Below, piece after piece: positions 33,869-42,447 of a stretch of DNA of 64,000 nt; position 1 is the first letter of the stretch, and every line of letters begins with the position of its first letter. This DNA comes from Thiomonas sp. X19 (GTDB lineage Bacteria; Pseudomonadota; Gammaproteobacteria; Burkholderiales; Burkholderiaceae_C), in NCBI RefSeq assembly GCF_900089495.1, contig NZ_LT605203.1:2822064-2886063 (forward strand), read 5' to 3'. The position numbers and the translations under genes were made by a program. The notes beneath the pieces were generated by a model. The model searched no databases and was not told the DNA's origin. It saw only the letters and a list, made by a program, of their open reading frames with translations.

Positions 33869-35197
33869 ATGATGACGGAAGTCCTGATTCTTTTCGCCCT
33901 GATTCTGCTCAACGGCCTGTTCGCGATGTCGGAAATCGCCCTGGTTACGGCCCGGCGCGCGCGCCTGACCGCGATGGCCGAATCCGGCAGCGTTCCGGCA
34001 CGCGCCGCGCTGCGGCTGACCGAGCAGCCCACGCGGCTGCTGTCCACGGTGCAGATCGGCATCACGTCCATCGGCGTGCTCAACGGCATCATCGGCGAGG
34101 CCGCGTTCTCCGCTCCCATCAGCCTCTGGCTGCAAGGCTTCGGGCTCTTGCCGCAGTTTGCCAACATCGCCAGCACCGCGCTGGTGGTGCTGGTCATCAC
34201 CTATCTGTCCATCGTGATTGGCGAGCTGGTGCCCAAGCGCCTGGGGCAGCTGGCCCCGGAAAAAATCGCCCTGTTCGTGGCGCAGCCCATGCTCGTCCTG
34301 GCACGCAGCGTGGCGGTGTTCGTCAAGCTGCTGTCGTTCTCCACCGACCTGCTGCTGCGCCTGTTGCGGGTGCGCACCGACGCGCCCACGCATGTGACGG
34401 AAGAGGAGATCAACGTGGTACTGGAGGAAGGCTCGGACGCCGGCGTCATCGAGGTGCAGGAGCACGAGATGGTGCGCAACGTGTTCCGCCTGGACGACCG
34501 CCAGATCGCCTCGCTGATGACGCCGCGCAACGAGATCGAGTTTCTCGACGTGGAAGACCCGCTGACCGACAACCTGGCCAAGATCGCGCAGTCTCCGCAT
34601 TCGCGCTTTCCGCTGGTGCGCGGCGACCTGGACGACGTGCTCGGCCTGGTGTCGACCAAGGAACTGCTGGGCCGCTTCATCCGGCGCGAGGGCATCGAGG
34701 ACCTGAGCAAGGCTTCCAGCCACGCCATCTTCGTGCCCGAAAGTCTCACCGGGCTGGAGCTGCTGCAGACCTTCAAGCAAAGCTCGGATCACACCGCGCT
34801 GGTGCTGGGCGAATACGGCCAGACCCTGGGCATCGTCACGGTGCAGGACATCCTGGAGGCCATTGCCGGCGAGTTCAAGAGCCACCCGTCCGAAGAGCCC
34901 TGGGCGATCCAGCGCGACGACGGCTCCTGGCTGCTGGACGGTTTGATTCCCGTGGGCGACCTCAAAGACAAGCTCGCGCTCAAGTCCGTGCCGGAGGAGG
35001 AGAAGGAACGCTACAACACCCTGGCCGGCATGCTCATGCTGCTGCTGGCGCGGCTGCCGCACACCGGCGACCACATCGACTGGGGCGGCTGGCGCTTCGA
35101 GATCGTGGACATGGACGGCAAGCGCATCGACAAGGTGCTGGTGTCACGCCCGGACGCGGTCAAGCCGCAGGACGATCTGCCGCCTGACGCCGACTGA
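33869..35197 (+). CDS. CNNM/CorC-HlyC family membrane protein
   Basis: 442 residues: an N-terminal CNNM domain with four membrane segments (VLILFALILLNGLFAMSEIAL; VLVITYLSIVIGELVPKRL), a CBS pair (about 205-330; MTPRNEIEFLDVE and LVLGEYGQTLGIVTVQDILEAI), and a C-terminal CorC/HlyC domain (about 345-425; WLLDGLIPVGDLKD, DWGGWRFEIVDMDGKRIDKVL). Annotated hemolysin family; relatives are linked to Mg2+/Co2+ efflux. It stands alone between divergent and convergent neighbours. Confidence 0.9.
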   Translation: MMTEVLILFALILLNGLFAMSEIALVTARRARLTAMAESGSVPARAALRLTEQPTRLLSTVQIGITSIGVLNGIIGEAAFSAPISLWLQGFGLLPQFANIASTALVVLVITYLSIVIGELVPKRLGQLAPEKIALFVAQPMLVLARSVAVFVKLLSFSTDLLLRLLRVRTDAPTHVTEEEINVVLEEGSDAGVIEVQEHEMVRNVFRLDDRQIASLMTPRNEIEFLDVEDPLTDNLAKIAQSPHSRFPLVRGDLDDVLGLVSTKELLGRFIRREGIEDLSKASSHAIFVPESLTGLELLQTFKQSSDHTALVLGEYGQTLGIVTVQDILEAIAGEFKSHPSEEPWAIQRDDGSWLLDGLIPVGDLKDKLALKSVPEEEKERYNTLAGMLMLLLARLPHTGDHIDWGGWRFEIVDMDGKRIDKVLVSRPDAVKPQDDLPPDAD

Positions 35198-35239
35198 GCA
35201 AGCCCGCCCCCAAGATTTCGCGGCTGGCCGGTCAGAAAG

Positions 35240-35884
35240 TCAGCCGAGCGCCTGCGTGCAAGGATCATGCGCCGTGAAACGGTCCATATGCAGCACCGTC
35301 GCCCCGCAAGCCTCGACGAAGCTTGTGTCATGGCTGGCGAACAGGGTCAGGCTTTGCGGTCCGCGTGCCCGGATACGCTGCGCCAGGAGCTTGCGCGCCC
35401 GCGTGTCCAGGCCGTTGGAAGGCTCGTCCAGCAGCATCGCACGGGGCTCGCCGATCCAGGCGGCGCAGAGCAGGAACTTCTTTTGCGTGCCCAGCGACAT
35501 GGCGCCGAAGCGGGTCTGCATGTACGGGCTCAGGCCGAGTTGCGCGGCGAGATCGAGCATGGCGGAATCGACCTTGGCCTGTTTGGCCATCGCGACGAAG
35601 TCCAGCAGGTCCCGTCCGCCCATGAAGGGATAGATGGGACTCTCATCAGGCGCATAAGACAGTCGCTGGCGGGCTGCGAGCGGGTCGGCGGTCAGGCTGA
35701 CGCCGTCGATCCAGACGTCGCCGGAGTCGGCCGCGATCGCCCCCGACAGGATGCCCAGCAGCGTGGATTTGCCACTGCCGTTCGCCCCTTGCAGGGCATA
35801 GACGCCGGGAGCCAGATCGTCGTCAATGCCGTGGAACACCTGACGCCAGCCGAACGCCTTCGTGATTCCAGAGAACCGCAGCAT
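35240..35884 (-). CDS. ABC transporter ATP-binding protein
   Basis: 214 residues. Walker A GANGSGKST (about 33-41), a degenerate signature MSLGTQKKFLLCAAW, and Walker B AMLLDEPSNGLD; the D-loop and switch His (FASHDTSF) follow. The subtype resembles the small drug/bacteriocin-type export ATPases. AGGAG seven bases upstream supports the ATG at 35884, ten bases after the permease stop, so the pair is one operon. Confidence 0.88.
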   Translation of the reverse strand: MLRFSGITKAFGWRQVFHGIDDDLAPGVYALQGANGSGKSTLLGILSGAIAADSGDVWIDGVSLTADPLAARQRLSYAPDESPIYPFMGGRDLLDFVAMAKQAKVDSAMLDLAAQLGLSPYMQTRFGAMSLGTQKKFLLCAAWIGEPRAMLLDEPSNGLDTRARKLLAQRIRARGPQSLTLFASHDTSFVEACGATVLHMDRFTAHDPCTQALG

Positions 35885-35894
35885 CGCCACACTC

Positions 35895-37127
35895 CTATCG
35901 AACAACCGCAGCCATCGCCACGCCGGACCAGGTGCTGGCCAGGATCACGCCCAGCAAAACGGCCTGCCGCCCGCCGTAGACCAGCGGAAATCGCAGCAAG
36001 GCCAGCAGTACGAAGTAGGCCAGGGCCAGGGCAAGCAGGGTCATGACGGCAGAGCCGCGATGCAGGCCCAGCGGAACCAGCAGAACCGCCAGCGGCACCG
36101 CGCCCAACGCGACGACGAAGGCTGTATCCTGCGCCGCCCAGAAACGTCTTGGCAGAGGCAGTGCGCGCAGATAGGGCTGCACCGGCAGATGTGCCGATCG
36201 CAGCACGCGGTAGAGGCCGCTGATGATCAGGGCGACGGCGGCCATGGCGAGGATGGCGGTGGGCAAGGCGCGGGTGTCGAAGGCGAAGACCTGCATCAGC
36301 ACGTCGGCGCCCAGGACCAGCGCCATGGCCGCCGCCATGCGCACAGCCGTGCTCCCTGCATGCTGCAACCACAGGGCTTGCATCTGAATGCGCCTGGCCG
36401 GCGGCAATAACCGGAAGAACGGTCGAAGACGGTTTTTTCTTCCAGCCGAGGCGCGCCGCATCCTGGCCTGACGCAAAGCCTTGAACAGGCCGGGCGGAAC
36501 GCGCAGGAAGGACGCGCCGAAAAGCACGCAAGCGCCAAGGGCAAGCCATCCTGCCGCATCGGCCGGGCGGGTCAGGCACCAACTCAGCACCCCATCGGCC
36601 ACGCCGATCGTGAGGACAGCCGCGGGGTGTCGCTCCAGCATGGCGAGCTGGGCGAGGAGCACAAGGCTGGCCAGAACCCCCGCCGAGGCGAGCAGGAACG
36701 CGGTGGATGTTGGTCCGGACACGCCGGTGGGCGCGACCATGAGCAAGGCCGCCACGGGAGCCAGTAAAAGGCTGTTGGCGGGCAATAGCACCGACACATC
36801 CACCCAGCGCCGCTCGCGCAGAGAGATCGGCAACGCTTGCGCATAGGCCATGAATTCGCCGCCGAGTATGTGACGGCGTTGCACCATGACCCAGACCAGG
36901 GCGATGCCCTGGATCAGCACGATGCGCTGGAAATGCCAGATGGTGTCGCTGCCGACGCGCAGGACCATCATCAGCGGCATGGCGAGGCTCATCACCAGTT
37001 TGCCGACCGGGGTTCCGACCGGCACGAACACGCCCGCGATGACGAATAGCTGCCAATGCCGCATCAAGACGCGGCCGGTGGCGGCGGCATACCAGCGCAT
37101 GCGCAGAAGAGTCAGTTGGCGGTACAT
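35895..37127 (-). CDS. ABC exporter membrane subunit (DUF6136-like)
   Basis: 410 residues, about ten hydrophobic segments, with a basic RMRWYAAATGRVLMRHW start and the conserved-looking SLREMRWVD-like segment PISLRERRWVDVS. No recognised permease signature, but it is directly followed by an ATP-binding subunit and has ABC-2-type topology. Substrate unknown. An upstream frame is open from 37158 in another phase but shows no homology. Confidence 0.65.
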   Translation of the reverse strand: MYRQLTLLRMRWYAAATGRVLMRHWQLFVIAGVFVPVGTPVGKLVMSLAMPLMMVLRVGSDTIWHFQRIVLIQGIALVWVMVQRRHILGGEFMAYAQALPISLRERRWVDVSVLLPANSLLLAPVAALLMVAPTGVSGPTSTAFLLASAGVLASLVLLAQLAMLERHPAAVLTIGVADGVLSWCLTRPADAAGWLALGACVLFGASFLRVPPGLFKALRQARMRRASAGRKNRLRPFFRLLPPARRIQMQALWLQHAGSTAVRMAAAMALVLGADVLMQVFAFDTRALPTAILAMAAVALIISGLYRVLRSAHLPVQPYLRALPLPRRFWAAQDTAFVVALGAVPLAVLLVPLGLHRGSAVMTLLALALAYFVLLALLRFPLVYGGRQAVLLGVILASTWSGVAMAAVVR

Positions 37128-37355
37128 GCCGAACGCATATCCGGTCGATGCTGCCCATCTTACTCAGGCAACCATCGGCACAGGCCGTTCGCTGCAGCTC
37201 GGCTGAGGTTGAACTGGGCGCGCATCATGCCTGAATTCGCCACGGTCTTCTCGCCGGGGACAGCGAACACACGGAAGGTTGATTTCGTGGTGAGATCCTT
37301 GGAAGCCGGTAGGGCGGCCATCCGTACCGTCAAAACCCCTGCTGTGCAATCGATC
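37128..37355. other. Intergenic region, no gene seen
   Basis: 228 bases between livM (minus, ending at 37356) and the start of the ABC exporter (minus). It should hold the exporter promoter. No terminator with a T run was found after livM. Confidence 0.5.
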
Positions 37356-38348
37356 TCAGGACGGCTGCGTCCCGCGTAGCCGGGCGCGCAACTCGCCCAC
37401 GATGCCGCGCCGGAACAGCAGCACGCAGAGCACGAAAATGGCGCCGATCACCATGCTCACCGAGTCGTTGAGGTTGTTGAGCCAGTGGATGCCGGTGAGG
37501 TCGACCAGAAAGCGCGCAATGGTGCCCATTTTTTCCTCCAGCACGGTAATGATGACCGCGCCGAGGATGGGTCCGAGGTCGGTGCCGAGGCCGCCCACGA
37601 GGGTCATGAGAATGACCAGGCCCGAAGTGCTCCAGTGCACGTCGGTCAGGGTCTCGAAACCCATCACCACCGCCTTCATCGCCCCCGCCAGCCCAGCAAA
37701 CCCGGCTGACAGCAGGAACACGCCGAGCTTGTAGCGGTTGGCGCGGTAGCCGAGCGAGATGGCGCGCGGCTCGTTCTCGCGCACCGCTTGCAGCACCTGG
37801 CCGAAAGGGGAGTTCACCACCCGGCGCATGAACCACCAACTGGCCACGAACACCGCCAGCACGACGTAGTACATCACCCGGTCGGACTGCAGCGGCAAGC
37901 CCAACAGGCTGCCGCGCGGAATACCCTGAAGGCCATCCTCGCCACCGGTGAAATCAGCCTGCAAGGCGTAAAAATAAACGATCTGCGCCAGCGCCAGGGT
38001 GATCATGGAAAAGTAGATGCCCTGTCGCCGCACCGCCAGCAAACCCATCACCAGGCCGATGCACAGCGCGGCGAGCACACCGATGAGAATGCCCACCGGC
38101 GTGGGCAAACCCCAGGCGGTGAGGGCCAGGCCGGTGAGATAACCCGCCCCGCCGAACAATGCGGCATGGCCGAAGGAAATGAGCCCGGCATAACCCGCCA
38201 AAAGATTGAAGGCGCAGGCGAACAGGGCGAAGCACATCATGCGCATGCCGAGCACCGGGTAGAGCCCCAGCCAGGGCGCCGCCAAGGCCAGCAGCAGCAA
38301 GGCCCAGGTCACATGAGCAGGTAAACGCGTGCGCCAGGGCATGGTCAT
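37356..38348 (-). CDS. livM: Branched-chain amino acid type ABC permease LivM
   Basis: 330 residues, about nine or ten membrane spans. Family segments: LGYRANRYKLGVFLLSAGFAGLAGAM (in part), GGLGTDLGPILGAVIITVLEE and an EENEPRAI-like cytoplasmic coupling helix (VRENEPRAISLGYRAN). It is the second permease of the importer and its ATG overlaps the livH stop (ATGA). Last gene of the liv operon. Confidence 0.92.
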   Translation of the reverse strand: MTMPWRTRLPAHVTWALLLLALAAPWLGLYPVLGMRMMCFALFACAFNLLAGYAGLISFGHAALFGGAGYLTGLALTAWGLPTPVGILIGVLAALCIGLVMGLLAVRRQGIYFSMITLALAQIVYFYALQADFTGGEDGLQGIPRGSLLGLPLQSDRVMYYVVLAVFVASWWFMRRVVNSPFGQVLQAVRENEPRAISLGYRANRYKLGVFLLSAGFAGLAGAMKAVVMGFETLTDVHWSTSGLVILMTLVGGLGTDLGPILGAVIITVLEEKMGTIARFLVDLTGIHWLNNLNDSVSMVIGAIFVLCVLLFRRGIVGELRARLRGTQPS

Positions 38349-39232
38349 TTTTCCTTGCCGAAAAGGCCGGCGGGGCGCACGGTGAGCACCAGGGCCATGA
38401 AGATGAACACCACGGTGGTGGAAATAGGGGCATAAATGACCTTGGCCAGCCCCTCGATGATGCCCAGCGCCAGGCCCGAGACGATGGCGCCCATGACCGA
38501 GCCCATGCCACCGATGACGACGATGGCGAAGACCACGATGATGAGGTTGGAACCCATCAGCGGCGACACCTGGATGACGGGAGCCGCAAGCACCCCGGCG
38601 AGGCCGGCGAGCGCCGAACCGAAGGCGAATGTGAGCATGACCAGCAGCGGGAAGTTGATGCCGAAGGCCTGGATCAGCGCCGGGTTTTCAGTGCCCGCAC
38701 GCAGATAGGCGCCAAGCTTGGTGCGCTCGATCAGCAGCCAGGTGCCGAAGCAGGCCACCAGGCTGGCGACCACGGCGAAGGCGTAGTACACGGGCAGATA
38801 CATGAAGCCCAGATCCAGGGTGCCGCTCAGCAGCGCAGGCGGGTTGTAGGGCGAGCCCGCCACGCCGAAGAAGGAGCGGAATACGCCTTCGATCAAGAGG
38901 GTGAGGCCGAAGGTCAGGAGCAAGCCGTAAATGGGGTCGATGCCGCGCAGACGGCGCAGCATCAGGCGCTCGACCAACACGCCGAACAGTCCCACCAGCA
39001 AGGGGGCGATCAGGAGCATCCACCAGAAATCGAGATGGAAGTACTGCCCGCCCATCCAGGCGAACATCGCGCCCATCATGAAGAAGGCGCCATGGGCGAA
39101 ATTCACCACATCCATCAAGCCGAAAATCACGGCCAGACCCAGGGACAACATGGCGTAGAACGCGCCGTTGACCAGGCCGAGCATGAGTTGCCCCAGCAGC
39201 AAGGGCAAGGGAAAACCAAAGGGTTCAGTCAA
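38345..39232 (-). CDS. livH: Branched-chain amino acid type ABC permease LivH
   Basis: 295 residues, eight or so spans, with family motifs LGLVNGAFYAMLSLGLAVIFG, VNFAHGAFFMMGA, AFGINFPLLVMLTFAFGSALAGLAG and GGMGSVMGAI. The first codon is TTG at 39232 preceded by GAGAGG six bases upstream; no ATG fits as well. It follows livK after 170 bases that contain a large hairpin. Confidence 0.92.
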   Translation of the reverse strand: MTEPFGFPLPLLLGQLMLGLVNGAFYAMLSLGLAVIFGLMDVVNFAHGAFFMMGAMFAWMGGQYFHLDFWWMLLIAPLLVGLFGVLVERLMLRRLRGIDPIYGLLLTFGLTLLIEGVFRSFFGVAGSPYNPPALLSGTLDLGFMYLPVYYAFAVVASLVACFGTWLLIERTKLGAYLRAGTENPALIQAFGINFPLLVMLTFAFGSALAGLAGVLAAPVIQVSPLMGSNLIIVVFAIVVIGGMGSVMGAIVSGLALGIIEGLAKVIYAPISTTVVFIFMALVLTVRPAGLFGKEK

Positions 39233-39345
39233 GCTGCACCTCTCAAGGAAACGCAGGGCCGCCCCAAGTTTTCTTGACCCTCACGGGGGTCCGGGTCGGT
39301 GAGCCGACCTTGGGGGTGCTCGAACGTCAAACCGGTTCGGTGAAA

Positions 39346-39382
39346 GCCTGCCTCGCGCCGTTCGGCAGCGCGCGAGGCAGGC
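39346..39382 (-). promoter_or_regulatory. Intercistronic hairpin between livK and livH
   Basis: Perfect 13-base-pair stem: GCCTGCCTCGCGC and GCGCGAGGCAGGC with an 11-base loop, followed on the minus strand by only three Ts. It lies 20 bases after the livK stop. Such structures after a binding-protein gene partly stop transcription or protect the upstream mRNA from 3' decay, giving more binding protein than permease. That role is inferred. Confidence 0.65.
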
Positions 39383-39402
39383 ACCTCAACGCCTCTTGCC
39401 TC

Positions 39403-40596
39403 TTACTTGTCCAGCGGGCAGCCGTAGGCGGCCGCCGGGCCGAAAGCGTCGTTGCCGGGGATGGTCTGCACCAGCTTGTAGTAGTCCCAGGGTTCTTTGG
39501 ATTCGGCCGGGGTCTTGACCTGTTCCAGGTACATGTCGTGGATCATCAGGCCGCTGGGGCGCATGAAGCCGTCATGCATGAACATGTCGTTGACCTTCAT
39601 CTTGTGCATCTCGTCCATCACCTTGGTGCCGTCGGTGGTCCCGGCCGCCTTCACCGCCTTCAGATACGTGAGCGTGGCGGAATAGTCGCCAGCCTGAATG
39701 AAGGTCGGCATCGCCTTCATCTCCTTGAAGTAGCGCTCGGCCCAGGCCCGCGACTGCGCGTTCTGGTTCCAGTACCACGGCGTGGTGAGGTAGAGGCCTT
39801 GCGCGGCGGGCAGGCCGACGGCGTGAATGTCGGTGATGAACAGCAGCAGACCAGCCAGCTTCATGGTCTTGGTCACGCCAAACTGGTTGGCCTGCTTGAT
39901 GGAGTTGTCGGAGTCGCCACCGGCATTGGCCAAGCCGAGCACCTGCGCCTTGGAGGCCTGCGCCTGCAGCAGATAGGAGGAGAAGTCGGATGCGCCCAGC
40001 GGGGCGTAGACCTGACCCACGACCTTGCCGCCATCGGCCTCGACCACCTTGGCCGCCTCGCTCTCGAGCGACTTGCCGAAGGCATAGTCGGCCGTGAGGA
40101 AATACCAGGTCTTGCCGCCATGCTTGATGACGGCGCTGGCCGTGCCGCGTGCCAGCGCCGTGGTGTTGTAGGCATACATCACCGTGTAAGGGGTGCATTG
40201 CTTGCCGACGATGGTGGACGCACCCGCGCCCACCACGAAGAACGGTTTTTTGTACTGTGCGGCAATGGGTTCCATGGCCAGTGCGGTGGCGCTGTTGGTG
40301 CCGCCGATCAGCATGTCGACGCCGTCCTGCGAAAAATATTCCTTCGCCTTGCCAGCGGCCAGGTCGGCCTTGTTCTGGTGATCGAAGCTCGTCAGTTCGA
40401 TCTTGCGGCCGAGAACCGAACCGCCGAAGTCCTGGATGGCCATCTTGATCGCGGCCACGCCGCCAGGGCCGTCAACGGCGGAATAGACGCCAGACAAATC
40501 GGTGATGAAGCCGATTTTCACCGGCGCCTCGGCCTGGGCCATCGATGCCGTCCCCAGTGCCAGGGCGAGTGCCAAAGTCAGTTTGTTCAGTTTCAT
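39403..40596 (-). CDS. livK: Periplasmic substrate-binding protein, branched-chain amino acid type
   Basis: 397 residues. Signal peptide MKLNKLTLALALALGTASMAQA, then a Peripla_BP_6 two-lobe fold (VKIGFITDLSGVYSAVDGPG, AMAIQDFGG-like AIKMAIQDFGGSVLG, ADLAAGKAKEYF, GGTNSATALAM). The YLTADYAFG-like segment FLTADYAFGKSLE and the ending GNDAFGPAAAYGCPL suggest the subgroup often annotated as urea/amide or aromatic-acid binding rather than a strict leucine binder; substrate is open. AGGAG lies seven bases before the ATG. Confidence 0.85.
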   Translation of the reverse strand: MKLNKLTLALALALGTASMAQAEAPVKIGFITDLSGVYSAVDGPGGVAAIKMAIQDFGGSVLGRKIELTSFDHQNKADLAAGKAKEYFSQDGVDMLIGGTNSATALAMEPIAAQYKKPFFVVGAGASTIVGKQCTPYTVMYAYNTTALARGTASAVIKHGGKTWYFLTADYAFGKSLESEAAKVVEADGGKVVGQVYAPLGASDFSSYLLQAQASKAQVLGLANAGGDSDNSIKQANQFGVTKTMKLAGLLLFITDIHAVGLPAAQGLYLTTPWYWNQNAQSRAWAERYFKEMKAMPTFIQAGDYSATLTYLKAVKAAGTTDGTKVMDEMHKMKVNDMFMHDGFMRPSGLMIHDMYLEQVKTPAESKEPWDYYKLVQTIPGNDAFGPAAAYGCPLDK

Positions 40597-40631
40597 GCAA
40601 GTCTCCTTGTGGATGGATGGTTTGACCGGAT

Positions 40632-41417
40632 TCAAATTCCGAGTAAACCCTTGAGTGTCGCGCGATTTTTTTCTAAATCGGCTCGCGCGATTTCCAGAAC
40701 GATCTGGCCGCCTTCCATGACATAAAACCGGTCGGCCAAATTCGCGGAAAATCTAAAATTCTGCTCGACGAGCAGAATTGAAAAGCCTTTGCTCTTCAGT
40801 GTATTCATCGCCAGGCCGAGAGCCTGCACGATAACAGGAGCAAGGCCTTCGGAAATTTCATCCAACAACAGCAGGCGCGCGCCGGTGCGCAAAATGCGCG
40901 CCACCGCGAGCATTTGTTGTTCGCCGCCGGATAGGCGCGTTCCTGGGCTTTTGGCGCGTTCCCGCAAATTGGGAAACAAAGCATAGATCTCGTCTTCGCT
41001 GAGTCCGGGAAACCCGGTTTTCAATTCAGGGGGAAGTAAAAAATTTTCATGTGCGCTGAGGCTTGCGAAAATACCGCGTTCTTCCGGACAGTAGCCCACC
41101 CCAAGCGGCGCAACGCGGTGGCGCGGCACGCCAATGACCTCATGTCCGAACACACGAATGCTGCCGGTACGCGCACTCGTCAGCCCCATGATGGCGCGCA
41201 GGGTGGTGGTCCGCCCTGCCCCGTTTCGGCCCAGCAGGCAGACGGTCTCGCCAGGCTGGACGTGCAGGTTCACACCATGCAGCACATGCGACTCGCCATA
41301 CCAGGCGTGCAGCTTGTCGATGTGCAAGGCGGCACTTGCAGCGCCTTCCAGCGCTGCGTCGGAAGCCGGCGCATGAGCCGAGGCGGACGGCGCATGCAGC
41401 ACCTCGGGTGCGGTCAT
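40632..41417 (-). CDS. livF: Branched-chain amino acid type ABC ATPase LivF (variant Walker A)
   Basis: 261 residues. Signature LSGGEQQMLAVARIL and Walker B LLLLDEISEGLAP are normal for LivF. The P-loop reads GRNGAGRTTT: the usual Lys is Arg (codon CGG). This residue contacts ATP phosphates, so either this half-site hydrolyses weakly or Arg is accepted in this subgroup. An unconserved 30-residue N-terminal extension precedes the domain. The ATG overlaps the livG stop (ATGA). Confidence 0.9.
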   Translation of the reverse strand: MTAPEVLHAPSASAHAPASDAALEGAASAALHIDKLHAWYGESHVLHGVNLHVQPGETVCLLGRNGAGRTTTLRAIMGLTSARTGSIRVFGHEVIGVPRHRVAPLGVGYCPEERGIFASLSAHENFLLPPELKTGFPGLSEDEIYALFPNLRERAKSPGTRLSGGEQQMLAVARILRTGARLLLLDEISEGLAPVIVQALGLAMNTLKSKGFSILLVEQNFRFSANLADRFYVMEGGQIVLEIARADLEKNRATLKGLLGI

Positions 41418-42181
41418 GTCTCCATCTCCTCGGCTTCGTCGCCCATGTAGGCGGCGATCACTTCAGGATTGCGCGACACCTCGGCATAACTGCCCTCGGC
41501 CAGGATCTGGCCGCGCTGCATCACCGTGACTCGGTCGCAAATGCGGGATATGACCGACATGTTGTGTTCAACCATCAGCACCGTGCGACCCTTGGCGACG
41601 CGACGGATGAGATCGGTGACCTGCTCCACATCCTCATGACCCAGGCCCTGGGTGGGCTCGTCGAGCAAGAGCAGTTGCGGATTCATCGCCAGCGTGGTGG
41701 CAAGTTCCAGCGCACGCTTGTGGCCGTAGGGTAGGTTCGTGGCCAGTTGCTCTGCCTCGGCGGACAAACCGACGAGATCCAGAAAGCTCATGGCTTGATC
41801 GTCCAATTTGCGCAGGGCGCGCTTTGGCAACCAGAACTGATGCGCCAGCCCGGAACTGCGCTGCAGGCCCACACGCACATTTTCCAGCAAACTCATGTGC
41901 GCAAATGTGGCACTGATTTGAAACGAGCGCACCATGCCCAGCCTGGATATATTGGCTGGAGACATTTTTGTGATGTTCTGCTCACGAAAATAAATATCGC
42001 CCGCGCTGGGCTGGAGAAATTTACTGAGCAAATTGAAACAGGTTGTTTTTCCAGCGCCGTTCGGACCGACCAGTGCATGAATCGATCCCTCTTCGATTTT
42101 CAGATCGACATTTTGCACCGCGGCGAAACCGGAAAACTGCTTGCTGAGCCCCTGGGCCCGCAATATCGGCGTGTTCGGCAT
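41414..42181 (-). CDS. livG: Branched-chain amino acid type ABC ATPase LivG
   Basis: 255 residues. Walker A GPNGAGKTT (intact Lys), the LivG-specific long loop with VRSFQISATFAHMSLLENV, a LivG-type signature LPYGHKRALELATTL, and Walker B LLLLDEPTQGLGHED. First gene of the operon livG-livF-livK-livH-livM. The start at 42181 (MPNTPILRAQGLSKQF) is the family start; the frame is open 28 codons upstream. Confidence 0.92.
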   Translation of the reverse strand: MPNTPILRAQGLSKQFSGFAAVQNVDLKIEEGSIHALVGPNGAGKTTCFNLLSKFLQPSAGDIYFREQNITKMSPANISRLGMVRSFQISATFAHMSLLENVRVGLQRSSGLAHQFWLPKRALRKLDDQAMSFLDLVGLSAEAEQLATNLPYGHKRALELATTLAMNPQLLLLDEPTQGLGHEDVEQVTDLIRRVAKGRTVLMVEHNMSVISRICDRVTVMQRGQILAEGSYAEVSRNPEVIAAYMGDEAEEMET

Positions 42182-42287
42182 TGGAGTTTGTTGGTTTGAC
42201 AGGTGACATTCTGCTGCAATGCACGCAGGCTGCTCAAGCGCTTTTCCCACGGGAAAACCCTGCATTTCGACGGCAGGCCCGATGCCA

Positions 42288-42316
42288 CGGTATCAAAATG
42301 TTTCATTCTGATACCG
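42288..42316. promoter_or_regulatory. Palindromic operator candidate between livG and selO
   Basis: 29-base inverted repeat: arms CGGTATCA and TGATACCG, continued inward by AATG and CATT around a TTT centre with one mismatch. A further GGTAT at 42322-42326 makes ATACC-N6-GGTAT with the right arm. It lies 107 bases before livG and 130 before selO. The symmetry suggests a dimeric regulator; which one is unknown. Confidence 0.5.
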
Positions 42317-42447
42317 CAAGTGGTATGGCGTGATTTCCGTCATCGGGCCGCCAGCCCTGGGCCACATCCCCATCGCTCGCGGGTTGGTCTCGAGACGCAC
42401 ACAGACACAGTCGCCGCAGGGCTTTCGCTCTCGGGGACAATCATGCC

